30,937 bases of DNA from a virus: positions 1 through 30,937 of the IMG/VR virus record IMGVR_UViG_3300036768_000205; one strand, given 5' to 3'. Below, in pieces: positions 1 to 5,938 of this stretch. The notes under the pieces were generated by a model. It made no database searches. It saw nothing but the letters and a program-made list of their open reading frames with translations, and was not told the origin of the DNA. The stretch's first letter is position 1; every line of letters begins with the position of its first letter. The position numbers were made by a program, and so were the translations under genes.

Positions 1-46
1 GTGAAATGACAAGTCAATTCTTTGCCACAGATTTAACGAATTGATG

Positions 47-118
47 TTACGCACCGTCCCGAAGGTTTGGGCAAAATCCAAGCCTGATTTACGTGAGCCT
101 TCGGGACGTTTTGCGTAA
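47..118. repeat. Imperfect inverted repeat in left flank
   Basis: Arms at 47-65 and 98-118 are complementary apart from a small bulge; both contain GTCCCGAAGG or its complement flanked by TTACGC/GCGTAA. A smaller inner stem (TTTGG/CCAA) lies between them. The element sits outside the tRNA attachment site, so it is probably host DNA. It has no T-run and contains no gene; it could be a REP- or MITE-like element. Confidence 0.5.
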
Positions 119-153
119 GGTGAGTTAAGAAGAAAAATCAGTGTATCCTGCCA

Positions 154-189
154 AAACAAAAAAGAAGACTCTCTCACGAGAGCCTTCTT
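154..189 (-). terminator. Rho-independent terminator of the tRNA gene
   Basis: Read on the minus strand, AAGAAGGCTCTC pairs across a GTGA loop with GAGAGTCTTCTT (one mismatch) and is followed by a T-run (the A-run at 154-163 on the plus strand). It lies a few bases beyond the tRNA 3' end, as expected for the terminator of that tRNA transcript. Confidence 0.8.
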
Positions 190-190
190 C

Positions 191-236
<46 letters not shown>

Positions 237-363
237 CGACAATGGGGCATCTGAACTTCAGACAGTTTGCTTGCTGATTTTGACCAGGTAAGCAGTCTGT
301 GGTAAGCGTTTTTTTAAGGGAATGCAGGATTGTTGCGATTGTCCTGATGAAAGAACATGTGTT

Positions 364-735
364 CTATCTCGTTTTTAACAGCATTCGAGCCGGAGGTTCC
401 GGCTCTTTTTTGCTCGCTTTGAAGCGGATGTAGTCGAGTATTTCAGCCTGCTCTTGCGGGGATAACTGGGATAGCAGGTAAAGCAGTTCTTCCCCATACT
501 CAGTATCGGGGGGCTTGGGCGGAAGCAAGCCGGCGCGCCGAAATACTATTTCGGGCGGGAGGTTGAAGGCGCGGGCAATGGCAACAAGTACGTCACTATC
601 AGGCTTTTCTCTCTGGCGATTTACATAGGTGCTGATAACTTGGCGGTTTAAACCGGCTTCTCTGGCTAGGTCTGCCTGAGACCAGCCACGTTTGTTCATT
701 TCGGCAATCAGCCAATCGGAAAAATCCATGTCCAT
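364..735 (-). CDS. XRE-family HTH repressor (CI-like)
   Basis: A protein of 123 aa with an N-terminal helix-turn-helix (residues about 8-62; recognition helix near NRQVISTYVNR) and a short C-terminal helical tail (LSPQEQAEILDYIRF) common in small XRE repressors. No S24 peptidase domain is present, so RecA-stimulated self-cleavage is not expected. It is the only leftward phage gene, divergent from the early operon, with paired operator-like sites between: the layout of a lysogeny switch. The start at 735 has a second ATG two codons later and no clear SD. Its codons include one copy of the window-wide palindrome (496-506, read as DTEYG). Confidence 0.85.
   Translation of the reverse strand: MDMDFSDWLIAEMNKRGWSQADLAREAGLNRQVISTYVNRQREKPDSDVLVAIARAFNLPPEIVFRRAGLLPPKPPDTEYGEELLYLLSQLSPQEQAEILDYIRFKASKKEPEPPARMLLKTR
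387..411 (+). terminator. Rightward rho-independent terminator inside the repressor 3' end
   Basis: GAGCCGGA (387-394) pairs with TCCGGCTC (398-405) around a GGT loop, followed by six T. It acts on plus-strand transcripts, so it would stop host transcription entering the prophage from the left. It overlaps the last codons of the minus-strand repressor. Confidence 0.7.
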
Positions 736-761
736 AATTGCTTACATTTTGTCACCGATTT

Positions 762-779
762 TGTCTTTTTTGGATGACA
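762..779. promoter_or_regulatory. Operator-like site 1 (TGTC-N10-GACA)
   Basis: TGTCTTTTTTGGATGACA matches the site at 822-839 in length and in its outer TGTC/GACA and inner GATGACA. A further TGTCA half-site lies at 750-754. It lies just upstream of the repressor start and is probably a repressor or Cro-type binding site. Confidence 0.55.
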
Positions 780-794
780 TTTAGAAATTGGGTA

Positions 795-822
795 TTGACA
801 AATCTATATAATTTGCTATAAT
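795..822 (+). promoter_or_regulatory. Early rightward sigma70-type promoter
   Basis: A perfect TTGACA (795-800), a 16-bp spacer and a perfect TATAAT (817-822) preceded by TGC, which also makes an extended -10. It drives the early operon starting at 880. An operator-like palindrome overlaps the end of the -10 element, so repression by occlusion is likely. Confidence 0.85.
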
Positions 823-839
823 GTCATTAGTTGATGACA
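822..839. promoter_or_regulatory. Operator-like site 2 (TGTC-N10-GACA)
   Basis: TGTCATTAGTTGATGACA is an inverted repeat (TGTCAT/ATGACA, 6-nt centre) overlapping the last base of the -10 box. It is followed by GACAATTTGTC (836-846), a second short palindrome. Together with 762-779 this forms an operator set in the 740-850 intergenic region. Confidence 0.65.
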
Positions 840-879
840 ATTTGTCTTTAAACACTCACCCACCACAAAGAAGAGACCT

Positions 880-1107
880 ATGTTTGGAAAATATTTGAAC
901 ATGGCATATGAAACACAACACAAAACCTGGATTGCGCCGAATGTGCATGAGGGTGGAGAGCTCTGGAAAGTAAGCATCCTGAATGGATTGGACAATGCCG
1001 TCATCTTTGGCACAAAACACAGCGCCATCCAATTTGTGAAGTATTGCTCCATGTCCTGCGCTGCAATCTGCGAAAAAGTCAAAGCGTTTGAGACGTTTAA
1101 GCGATGA
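880..1107 (+). CDS. Hypothetical protein, first gene of the early operon
   Basis: A protein of 75 aa, not recognised. It has no clear HTH, although it occupies the position where a Cro-like protein is often found. Basic C-terminus (ICEKVKAFETFKR), two Cys (residues about 57 and 61), no membrane segment. A GAAGAG SD lies upstream of the ATG at 880. The transcript from the 795-822 promoter would start about 45 nt upstream, and a 384-nt gene-less structured stretch follows. Confidence 0.7.
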   Translation: MFGKYLNMAYETQHKTWIAPNVHEGGELWKVSILNGLDNAVIFGTKHSAIQFVKYCSMSCAAICEKVKAFETFKR

Positions 1108-1121
1108 ATCATGAAACCTAT

Positions 1122-1388
1122 CCAGCCCCCAAAGTGGCGACAGGCAGGTGCAAGTCCTGCGGGCTGAATTGCCGAACCTGTCGGGGTTGCTGCCCCACCA
1201 GCAGGCAGGTGCAGCCGGCGCACCCGAAAGCGACCGGAACAGGCAGGGTGACAGCACGGAGAGACGGCAGCCATGCTTCCCCGTCCGTGACGGGAGACCC
1301 AGGTCGGAAGCGAGCGGCGGCGCCGCAAGGATGCTCGACAGCGTACCGCCTGGCCAGCGGGCAGGCTTGACGGCGGGGAGGCAGCTAT
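1122..1388 (+). ncRNA. GC-rich structured gene-less stretch (candidate RNA)
   Basis: No convincing gene lies between 1108 and 1491; the frames open there give low-complexity Arg/Ala/Pro/Cys peptides. The stretch is richer in G+C than its flanks and full of helices: CAGCCC/GGGCTG (1123-1128/1161-1166) enclosing GCAGG-TGCAAGT-CCTGC (1144-1160); an alternative outer stem GACAGG/CCTGTC (1139-1144/1177-1182); GGGG-TTGCTG-CCCC (1183-1196); CCGTC/GACGG (1281-1293); CGAGC/GCTCG (1311-1337); CCGCC/GGCGG (1346-1376). A 12-mer, CAGGCAGGTGCA, occurs at 1141 and 1202. A tRNA fold follows directly. It may be a phage RNA or a leader; no known family was recognised. Confidence 0.5.
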
Positions 1389-1460
1389 GGACGGCTGGTC
1401 TAACAGGAAAGACGACTCTTGTGCACGGAGCAAATCTGGGTTCAACGCCCAGGCCGTCCA
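1389..1460 (+). tRNA. Phage tRNA or tRNA-like RNA, nominal anticodon UGC
   Basis: The acceptor stem is perfect: GGACGGC (1389-1395) with GCCGTCC (1453-1459), discriminator A1460. The D-arm is GTCT/AGAC with loop AACAGGAA, giving U8-A14, A15-U48, G18 G19 and A21. The T-arm is a perfect CTGGG-TTCAACG-CCCAG. The anticodon arm is weaker: 1415-1431 has an A-C mismatch at the top, four pairs, and loop TGTGCAC with G instead of U at position 33. The nominal anticodon UGC would read Ala codons, but the acceptor lacks G3:U70. CCA is not encoded. It is either a decayed phage tRNA or a tRNA-like RNA not used in decoding. Confidence 0.65.
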
Positions 1461-1491
1461 CAAAACCAGAAAACTTGAAAAGGAGTAGCAC

Positions 1492-1704
1492 ATGGCAGAA
1501 CTTGTACAGGTAAACACCAGCATTACAGAGGAAGACGCCAAAATGCTCGACCGTATGGCGGCGGACGACGGGTTCGACAATCGCAGCGCATTTGTGCGCC
1601 GGCTGATCCGCCAGGAGTGGGCACGGCGATACAGCCAGCCTAACGCTGGCGTGACTATTGCTCAGGCTGTCCAGGCGGACACAGTTATCAACAAGAGGAA
1701 GTAA
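1492..1704 (+). CDS. Ribbon-helix-helix (CopG/Arc-type) DNA-binding protein
   Basis: A protein of 70 aa. An N-terminal beta strand (residues 4-10, LVQVNTS) followed by ITEEDAKMLDRMAADDGFDNRSAFVRRLI matches the RHH fold, in which a dimer puts paired strands into the major groove. The tail (residues 45-70) is unstructured and basic at the end. A strong AAGGAG SD sits 8 nt before the ATG. It follows the tRNA-like element and heads a run of small genes. RHH proteins bind short repeated or palindromic sites, so it is a candidate reader of the repeated palindromes in this phage; that is speculation. Confidence 0.8.
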   Translation: MAELVQVNTSITEEDAKMLDRMAADDGFDNRSAFVRRLIRQEWARRYSQPNAGVTIAQAVQADTVINKRK

Positions 1705-1706
1705 TC

Positions 1707-2000
1707 ATGACGCGCACCGACTACCTGCGGGCGCTCACAGCCCGTTTTGGCTACAACACCGCCATTCCGGCGGAATTCATGACCGCTGGAGAGCTGCTTG
1801 AAATTCTTGAAGAAATGGAGGAACTGAAATATGGGACTGTTTCGCAGGATTATGACAGGGATGACTACCGTGCGGGATGTGTACCTGACGGCAACGTTCA
1901 TCGGGATTGCATTGATTGTCGGCATGCTGTTGGGGCGGCTGCTGCGATAGCCACTGATTGTCATCATGCCGATATTTTCACACAGGAGACAGCGCAATGA
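1707..2000 (+). CDS. Hypothetical protein, C-terminal half doubtful
   Basis: A 97-aa frame starting two bases after the RHH stop. The first 45 residues look protein-like (Thr/Tyr-rich start, then acidic helix LLEILEEMEELKYG); after that the frame becomes Cys/His-rich and overlaps a better gene in another frame (1831-1950). Either the two genes overlap out of frame, or the true product is shorter through a frameshift. No family recognised. Confidence 0.5.
   Translation: MTRTDYLRALTARFGYNTAIPAEFMTAGELLEILEEMEELKYGTVSQDYDRDDYRAGCVPDGNVHRDCIDCRHAVGAAAAIATDCHHADIFTQETAQ
1831..1950 (+). CDS. Small single-span membrane protein
   Basis: A 39-aa gene in the +1 frame relative to 1707-2000, starting MGLFRRIMTGMTTVRDV and ending in a hydrophobic segment (YLTATFIGIALIVGMLLG) with a basic LLR tail. 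GGAGG lies 9 nt upstream of its ATG. The start-site signal and the clean transmembrane profile make it more credible than the overlapped part of 1707-2000. Function unknown; small membrane proteins near phage repressors are sometimes exclusion proteins. Confidence 0.55.
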   Translation: MGLFRRIMTGMTTVRDVYLTATFIGIALIVGMLLGRLLR

Positions 2001-2308
2001 ATATCGGGAGCAATTCTGGAACGATTTTGGGCGTATTCCTGCTGTTATTTGCGTTCGGTGTTGGCTACAACGCACTGGTCGCCTGGCTGGAACGCCAGGG
2101 CTACACAGAAGGCTATTTGAGTCTGGTCGTTGCGTTTGGCGTCGCTGTGACCCTGTGCGGCGTCTCGATACTGAGTATCCACGCGGCGCTGCTGACCCTG
2201 GGCGCGTTTGTCGCCAGCGGGACGCCGATGATTGTGGGCAGTATTGTGCGTTACCTGCGCAAACGGGAAGAGATGAAGCGGTCCATCATCGAGGAAATTG
2301 GAAGATGA
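1997..2308 (+). CDS. Small membrane protein, two to three spans
   Basis: A protein of 103 aa from the ATG at 1997, chosen because AGGAG lies 8 nt upstream; an earlier in-frame start at 1958 has no SD. Hydrophobic segments lie at about residues 8-26, 38-57 and 60-80, followed by a basic cytoplasmic tail (RYLRKREEMKRSIIEEIGR). Function unknown. One copy of the window-wide palindrome (2168-2178) lies in it, read SILSI. The stop overlaps the next start (ATGA). Confidence 0.7.
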   Translation: MNIGSNSGTILGVFLLLFAFGVGYNALVAWLERQGYTEGYLSLVVAFGVAVTLCGVSILSIHAALLTLGAFVASGTPMIVGSIVRYLRKREEMKRSIIEEIGR

Positions 2309-2514
2309 CCAAAGCGCGGCAGTGGCCCAACAATGCAAAAGAGGCGCGAGACCGGAGCGCAGAAGAAGCCGCCCGCGCGTTGAGAGCCATAGAGCCGCTG
2401 TTGGAGAAGGAGGTGACCGAAACGGAAAAGATTCGACGGCTGGCAATTGCTGTAAGCGCTTTGCAAACGATTTTGCGTCTGCTGGAAGGGGCAGGCGCGC
2501 AAACAAGACCATAA
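2305..2514 (+). CDS. Small helical hypothetical protein
   Basis: A 69-aa protein starting in the ATGA overlap with the preceding gene, so probably translationally coupled to it. It is Ala/Glu/Arg-rich and predicted all-helical (EARDRSAEEAARALRAIEPL, then IRRLAIAVSALQTILRLLEG). No Cys, no membrane segment. The sequence gives no function; its place ahead of the recombination genes suggests early expression. Confidence 0.65.
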   Translation: MTKARQWPNNAKEARDRSAEEAARALRAIEPLLEKEVTETEKIRRLAIAVSALQTILRLLEGAGAQTRP

Positions 2515-2518
2515 GATG

Positions 2519-2540
2519 AAAAAACCGCCCCGAAGGGCGG
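2519..2540 (-). terminator. Minus-strand hairpin plus T-run within the early operon
   Basis: CCGCCC-CGAA-GGGCGG (2525-2540) is preceded on the plus strand by six A (2519-2524), so read leftward it is a GC-rich hairpin followed by T6. On the plus strand no T-run follows and it should not terminate the operon. No leftward gene lies to its right; it may block antisense transcripts or simply separate the operon segments. Confidence 0.55.
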
Positions 2541-2589
2541 CATTCCAAAAACACCAAACCTATTTTATCAAAAACAAGGAGATGAAACA

Positions 2590-3360
2590 ATGGCAACCCC
2601 TATGACTACTCAATATGACCCATGGGCGGAAGCGAACAACCCGCCGGAACCTGTGTATCAGAATTTTTTGTGGGGCCGGGTGACCATAAACGCCTGGCTG
2701 TGCGCCCTGGTAAAGGGTGTGGGAAAGGTCCCGTATGATCCACAAGAGCATAACGAAAACCGCTTCACGGCAATTGACATCAGCATCGAAGCCTTACCGG
2801 AAATGAACATCACCAACGACAACATCCTGAAACGCTCTACGCTGGCAACCAGTAAAGACTGGCGTACGATCATCAAGCCGTCTCTCGATGATCTGGGATA
2901 CACCGACGCGCGGCAAGTTGTTGGCAAGTGGGTAAAGGTTGAAACCGTGCGCACAGGACGCACTTACTACAAGGATGGCGAAGAAAAGCACGAGACGACC
3001 TTCAAGTTTGTGGAAGTCTTTGCCGACGAAGCGGCCTGCCGTGCCGATTTTCTGGCGGCAAATCCCGAAAAGAACAACGGCCATGAGGCCGACGAAATTT
3101 CGTTTGAATCTCCCGCTTCCGCTCCAGCCCCTGCCCCTGTCCCTGATGACAAAGAGCGAAAAACCGCCTGGGCGTTTGCGCAAGCCGCATTGAAGTCGAA
3201 GACTGCTAACTGCAAAACGATCGATGAAGTCATGGCAAAAGTGCCCGAAGCCCTGGCGATGTACCCGCAGGTATCCAAGTTTTTCAGTCCTGACAGTCCA
3301 GAGGTCATGAACTGGCTGACGGAATGGGAAGTAAGCCACGCTGAAGAAATGCCGTTTTAG
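2590..3360 (+). CDS. Putative phage SSB-like protein with EEMPF tip
   Basis: A protein of 256 aa. Residues about 20-150 are beta-rich and could form an OB-type fold (NRFTAIDISIEAL, WVKVETVRTGRTYYKDG, TTFKFVEVFADE). A Pro/Ala linker (SPASAPAPAPVPD) and a helical segment lead to an acidic end finishing EEMPF, resembling the DDDIPF-type tip by which bacterial SSBs bind partners. It is followed by an ERCC4 nuclease and a Sak4-like ATPase, a family reported to need its cognate SSB for annealing. AAGGAG SD. The OB fold is inferred from pattern, not from a clear family match. Confidence 0.55.
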   Translation: MATPMTTQYDPWAEANNPPEPVYQNFLWGRVTINAWLCALVKGVGKVPYDPQEHNENRFTAIDISIEALPEMNITNDNILKRSTLATSKDWRTIIKPSLDDLGYTDARQVVGKWVKVETVRTGRTYYKDGEEKHETTFKFVEVFADEAACRADFLAANPEKNNGHEADEISFESPASAPAPAPVPDDKERKTAWAFAQAALKSKTANCKTIDEVMAKVPEALAMYPQVSKFFSPDSPEVMNWLTEWEVSHAEEMPF

Positions 3361-3369
3361 GAGGCAGAA

Positions 3370-3543
3370 ATGTTTGACGTGACCTTGCTCATTCCCGATT
3401 ATGACGAGCCTATGGCCTGGTATTTCGTACCAACTTGCCCAGATGACGAAATGCCTGAGGCGGAAAAAGACCGTTTGTTTGAAGACCTTTGCGCCCGCAT
3501 TGATGACGGAGAATTTGACCCGGAACGTGAAATCCTGATGTAG
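3370..3543 (+). CDS. Small acidic hypothetical protein
   Basis: A 57-aa protein directly after the SSB-like gene; the AGGAGG SD overlaps that gene's stop. Strongly acidic (about 16 Asp/Glu), no Cys pair and no membrane segment. Small acidic phage proteins can be DNA mimics or inhibitors, but nothing here proves that. The coupling suggests co-expression with the recombination genes. Confidence 0.65.
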   Translation: MFDVTLLIPDYDEPMAWYFVPTCPDDEMPEAEKDRLFEDLCARIDDGEFDPEREILM

Positions 3544-3571
3544 GTGTTGGCTCAGGCCCGACCGTAAACGC

Positions 3572-3685
3572 GGCGACCGGGGTGCGAGGCCCCGGCGGGC
3601 ACATAGCAGGCTGTGCCAGCCAGCCTGTGAATCTCCTCCTTTGTGAAGGGGCGGGAGGAAGGCGCGTAGCGGTTGCTCCCGCCCC
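3572..3685 (+). ncRNA. Structured leader before the nuclease gene
   Basis: The 156-nt gap contains three strong helices: CCGGGG-TGCGAGG-CCCCGG (3577-3595); GGCACA/TGTGCC (3598-3617), which competes with CAGGCTG/CAGCCTG (3607-3627); and a perfect 10-bp stem GGGGCGGGAG/CTCCCGCCCC (3648-3657/3676-3685) ending 15 nt before the ATG at 3700. Mutually exclusive stems next to an SD (AAAGGG, 3687-3692) suggest translational control. Its start resembles 1136-1164: GGCGAC, a hairpin with loop TGCRAGK, then GGGC. Confidence 0.5.
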
Positions 3686-3699
3686 GAAAGGGAAAAACC

Positions 3700-4422
3700 A
3701 TGAATAAACTGAATGCCATCCTGATTGACAGCAGAGAACCCGCCTGGGTGCAGGCATTGGACTTTAACGCACCAAAAATGAACGGACCGTGTGAAGCAGG
3801 AGACGCATGGGCGATTACATCTGATGAATACACGCTCATCATCGAACGCAAAACCCCGGATGACTTTTTGCAAAGCCTGAAAGACGGACGGCTGTTTGAG
3901 CAGGTACGCCGTCTGGGAGAGTATCGCTACCAGGCGCAACTAAAAGGCGAAAAACCCACCATGCTGCCGTACCTGGTCATCACTGGTGCATTCACGCCAG
4001 GGAGCGACGGCAAGGTGTATACCAGCCGTCAGACTGGCTGGAGTTTTGCGGCAGTCATGGGCGCAATACTGAGTATTCAGGAAGCGGGCGTTTACGTGGT
4101 GTTCTGCAATGGGGACAACGATTACCGAGACTGTATCTTGCGTCTCGCCAGCCGCGATCGCAGCGAGACGCTGGATATTCTGCCGCAGCGACCCATCGAA
4201 TTGCTGGGGCCAAAGGAGACAGTTGTCGCGTCCCTGCCTGGTATTGGAATAGAGCGGGCCAAAGCCGCACTGGAGTGGGGAGGCTGGCATCTTGGATGGA
4301 CGCTGGTTGGTTTAACCGACCCATCTTTAGAAAAATCACCCGTGCCGCGTACGGTGCGGGCGAATATCCGCGCCCTATTTGGGCTGGGCGCGGATGAAGA
4401 ATTAACCATCATTTCAAAGTAA
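3700..4422 (+). CDS. ERCC4/XPF-type structure-specific nuclease
   Basis: A protein of 240 aa. The N-terminal LIDSREP (residues 8-14) and the catalytic series G34-D35 ... E49-R50-K51-x3-D55 match the ERCC4 nuclease motif, in which the acidic residues bind metal. A helix-hairpin-helix (about 175-205, VASLPGIGIERAKAALEW) should bind DNA without sequence specificity. The protein would cut branched or flapped DNA during phage recombination or replication. The start at 3700 is preferred over an in-frame ATG at 3673, which lies inside the stable hairpin. It precedes a Sak4-like ATPase by 15 bp. It carries the palindrome at 4066-4076 (ILSI). Confidence 0.85.
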   Translation: MNKLNAILIDSREPAWVQALDFNAPKMNGPCEAGDAWAITSDEYTLIIERKTPDDFLQSLKDGRLFEQVRRLGEYRYQAQLKGEKPTMLPYLVITGAFTPGSDGKVYTSRQTGWSFAAVMGAILSIQEAGVYVVFCNGDNDYRDCILRLASRDRSETLDILPQRPIELLGPKETVVASLPGIGIERAKAALEWGGWHLGWTLVGLTDPSLEKSPVPRTVRANIRALFGLGADEELTIISK

Positions 4423-4437
4423 AAAAGGAGATAGATT

Positions 4438-5289
4438 ATGTTTCAGAAAGCGATACGAACACAAGGCAAGTTGCGCATGACAATTGACGGACCTGCTGGC
4501 AGTGGCAAGACCTATACTGCCCTGAGATTTGCCCACGTCCTGGCGCAAGGGGGCAAAATCGCGGTCATTGACACGGAGCGCGGGAGCGCCAGCAAATATG
4601 CCGGTGAGGCCCCCGATGGCATTCCCTGGCAATTTGACACGGCGCAACTGGTGACATTTGGACCTGACCGCTATACCGAGGCGATTTTAGCGGCGGTCCG
4701 CGCCGGCTATTCAGTACTGGTGATTGACAGCCTGAGCCACGCCTGGGAGGGCGTTGGTGGCGCATTGGAGATGAAAGACAAAATTGCCGGCAACGGAAAC
4801 CAGTACACCGCATGGCGCGAGGTCACCCCGCTGCACAACCGCATGATTGATGCCATCTTGCAGGCGCCCATGCACATCATTACAACCATGCGTTCCCGTA
4901 CGGAATACGTGATGGAGACCAACGAACAGGGAAAAATTATCGGGGTACGACGTGTAGGCATGTCGCCGGTGCAGCGTCCTGGCATGGAGTATGAGTTCGA
5001 CATCGTGTGCGATATGGACTGGAGCCATGTGCTGACAGTTGGCAAGAGCCGCTGCCCGGCGGTGGCGGATTTGCGCGTGGAAAAGCCAGGTCCGGAATTC
5101 ATCCGCCTGGTGATGGAATGGCTGAATGGCGGCAATCCGGTACCACCGAAGAAGGCGATTACGCTGGAAGCCCTGATTACTCAGTATGGGGCTGAATCGG
5201 TTTTGGAAGCAAACGGTGGAATGCCGCCCAGCACGCAGGAAGAGATTGAGCAGGTGGCAAAGCGGTTGGGTTTAATCCAATCCGTATAA
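4438..5289 (+). CDS. Sak4-like RecA-fold ATPase (recombination/annealing)
   Basis: A protein of 283 aa with Walker A GPAGSGKT (residues 18-25), an acidic motif VIDTERGSA (43-51) and Walker B VLVID (93-97). It fits phage AAA_24/Sak4 proteins, minimal RecA-like ATPases acting as single-strand annealing or recombination factors. Next to a nuclease and an SSB-like protein, it completes a compact homologous-recombination set. SD AAAGGAG. The C-terminal 50 residues (from about VPPKKAITLEALI) are probably a small helical add-on. Palindrome copy at 5177-5187, read ITQYG. Confidence 0.8.
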   Translation: MFQKAIRTQGKLRMTIDGPAGSGKTYTALRFAHVLAQGGKIAVIDTERGSASKYAGEAPDGIPWQFDTAQLVTFGPDRYTEAILAAVRAGYSVLVIDSLSHAWEGVGGALEMKDKIAGNGNQYTAWREVTPLHNRMIDAILQAPMHIITTMRSRTEYVMETNEQGKIIGVRRVGMSPVQRPGMEYEFDIVCDMDWSHVLTVGKSRCPAVADLRVEKPGPEFIRLVMEWLNGGNPVPPKKAITLEALITQYGAESVLEANGGMPPSTQEEIEQVAKRLGLIQSV

Positions 5290-5330
5290 TCCATAGTTGG
5301 GCGGCTATCGCCCAGAAAGGAAGCAATAAA

Positions 5331-5681
5331 ATGCACGAATGTCCTCGATGCGGGAAACAGACCAGCGGGTCAATATCAGAAGGGGGGTTGCAATGGGCAA
5401 TCTGTGATGATTGCATGATGGATGATGTCCAACCAACAACGAGGGTGATGAGCGAACATAATCCGCACAATCCGAGCGCACATGGTTTTGACGCTTGGCA
5501 GTGGGGGTATGATGACGCCATGTATGATGGTTTTTACATGGCGAGCGAATTACCGTGTCAGTGTGTCCACTGCCTGTCTGAATATCAGCGCGGGCAAGAA
5601 GACGCCTTCAAAGAAATCTTTGCTGGCAGTAAGTCCGCAGCCGCTGGCGCAGGCACGCAAGCCGAATTTCCCCTGACGTAA
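5331..5681 (+). CDS. Small zinc-ribbon protein
   Basis: A protein of 116 aa. CPRCG (residues 4-8) and CDDC (about 25-28) form a C4 zinc ribbon; a second cysteine set CQCVHC follows near residue 80. The middle is rich in Trp/Tyr/Met/Asp (DAWQWGYDDAMYDGFY). SD AAAGGAAG. Not assignable to a family; zinc ribbons of this size in phages often bind nucleic acid or RNA polymerase. Confidence 0.7.
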   Translation: MHECPRCGKQTSGSISEGGLQWAICDDCMMDDVQPTTRVMSEHNPHNPSAHGFDAWQWGYDDAMYDGFYMASELPCQCVHCLSEYQRGQEDAFKEIFAGSKSAAAGAGTQAEFPLT

Positions 5682-5714
5682 ACCGTTAGGTTCTTCATGT
5701 TTCAAGGAGAAAAC

Positions 5715-5840
5715 ATGCTAAAAGTTGCTTTTCGTAAAACGGTATCCGAGAAAGTATTGGGCTTCAATATTGCCCATGATGGTTTATTTATCTTTCTCAT
5801 TTGGTGGGAAGGTTTTGTTTCATGGAAAAAACGCGCCTAA
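5715..5840 (+). CDS. 41-aa single-span membrane peptide
   Basis: Short gene from the ATG at 5715 to TAA at 5840 with a perfect AAGGAG SD 6 nt upstream. Basic N-terminus (MLKVAFRKTVSEK), hydrophobic centre (GLFIFLIWW) and a lysine/arginine tail. The good SD and typical membrane-peptide layout support it despite its length. Function unknown. Confidence 0.55.
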   Translation: MLKVAFRKTVSEKVLGFNIAHDGLFIFLIWWEGFVSWKKRA

Positions 5841-5938
5841 CACTACATGCACCGGACACCACTCGAATGCGCAAAGCACAGCAAAGATTATCAGAAAGGT
5901 TAGGTTACTCATGGAAAACGAAATCAAGCAAAAGTTAG
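5822..5938 (+). CDS. Possible overlapping 38-aa basic peptide
   Basis: ATG at 5822 overlaps the end of the 5715 gene and the stop at 5938 lies inside the 5911 gene. The peptide is basic and helical (RMRKAQQRLSERLGYSW) and could be a small nucleic-acid-binding protein. SD is weak (GGGAAGG about 11 nt upstream). Kept as a low-confidence candidate because it would otherwise leave a 70-nt gap. Confidence 0.3.
   Translation: MEKTRLTLHAPDTTRMRKAQQRLSERLGYSWKTKSSKS

Noticed and set aside
353-364. GAACATGTGTTC, matching the GAAC-N4-GTTC core of LexA boxes of Bacillus type.
   Set aside because: About 0.5 such matches are expected by chance in a window this size, and it lies at the 3' end of the repressor, not at a promoter.
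1136-1200. Possible cobalamin riboswitch, because of GGTGCAAGTCC and nearby CTGCCCC.
   Set aside because: The B12 box is absent and the helix order does not match; the following genes have no link to cobalamin.
1104-1370. An 88-aa plus-strand frame starting in the stop of the 880 gene.
   Set aside because: Its Arg/Pro/Cys/Gly-rich sequence has no protein-like pattern and the DNA is dominated by helices, so an RNA or leader reading is preferred.
816-1580. A long open frame on the minus strand (254 aa, with a 211-aa one in another frame).
   Set aside because: It runs antisense through the 880 gene, the tRNA fold and the RHH start, with low-complexity Ser/Pro/Ala/Arg content and no SD; it is a by-product of the GC-rich RNA-like stretch.
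2794-3939. A 381-aa minus-strand frame opposite the SSB-like and nuclease genes.
   Set aside because: It is antisense to three well-supported genes with SD sites and family motifs and has no recognisable domain.
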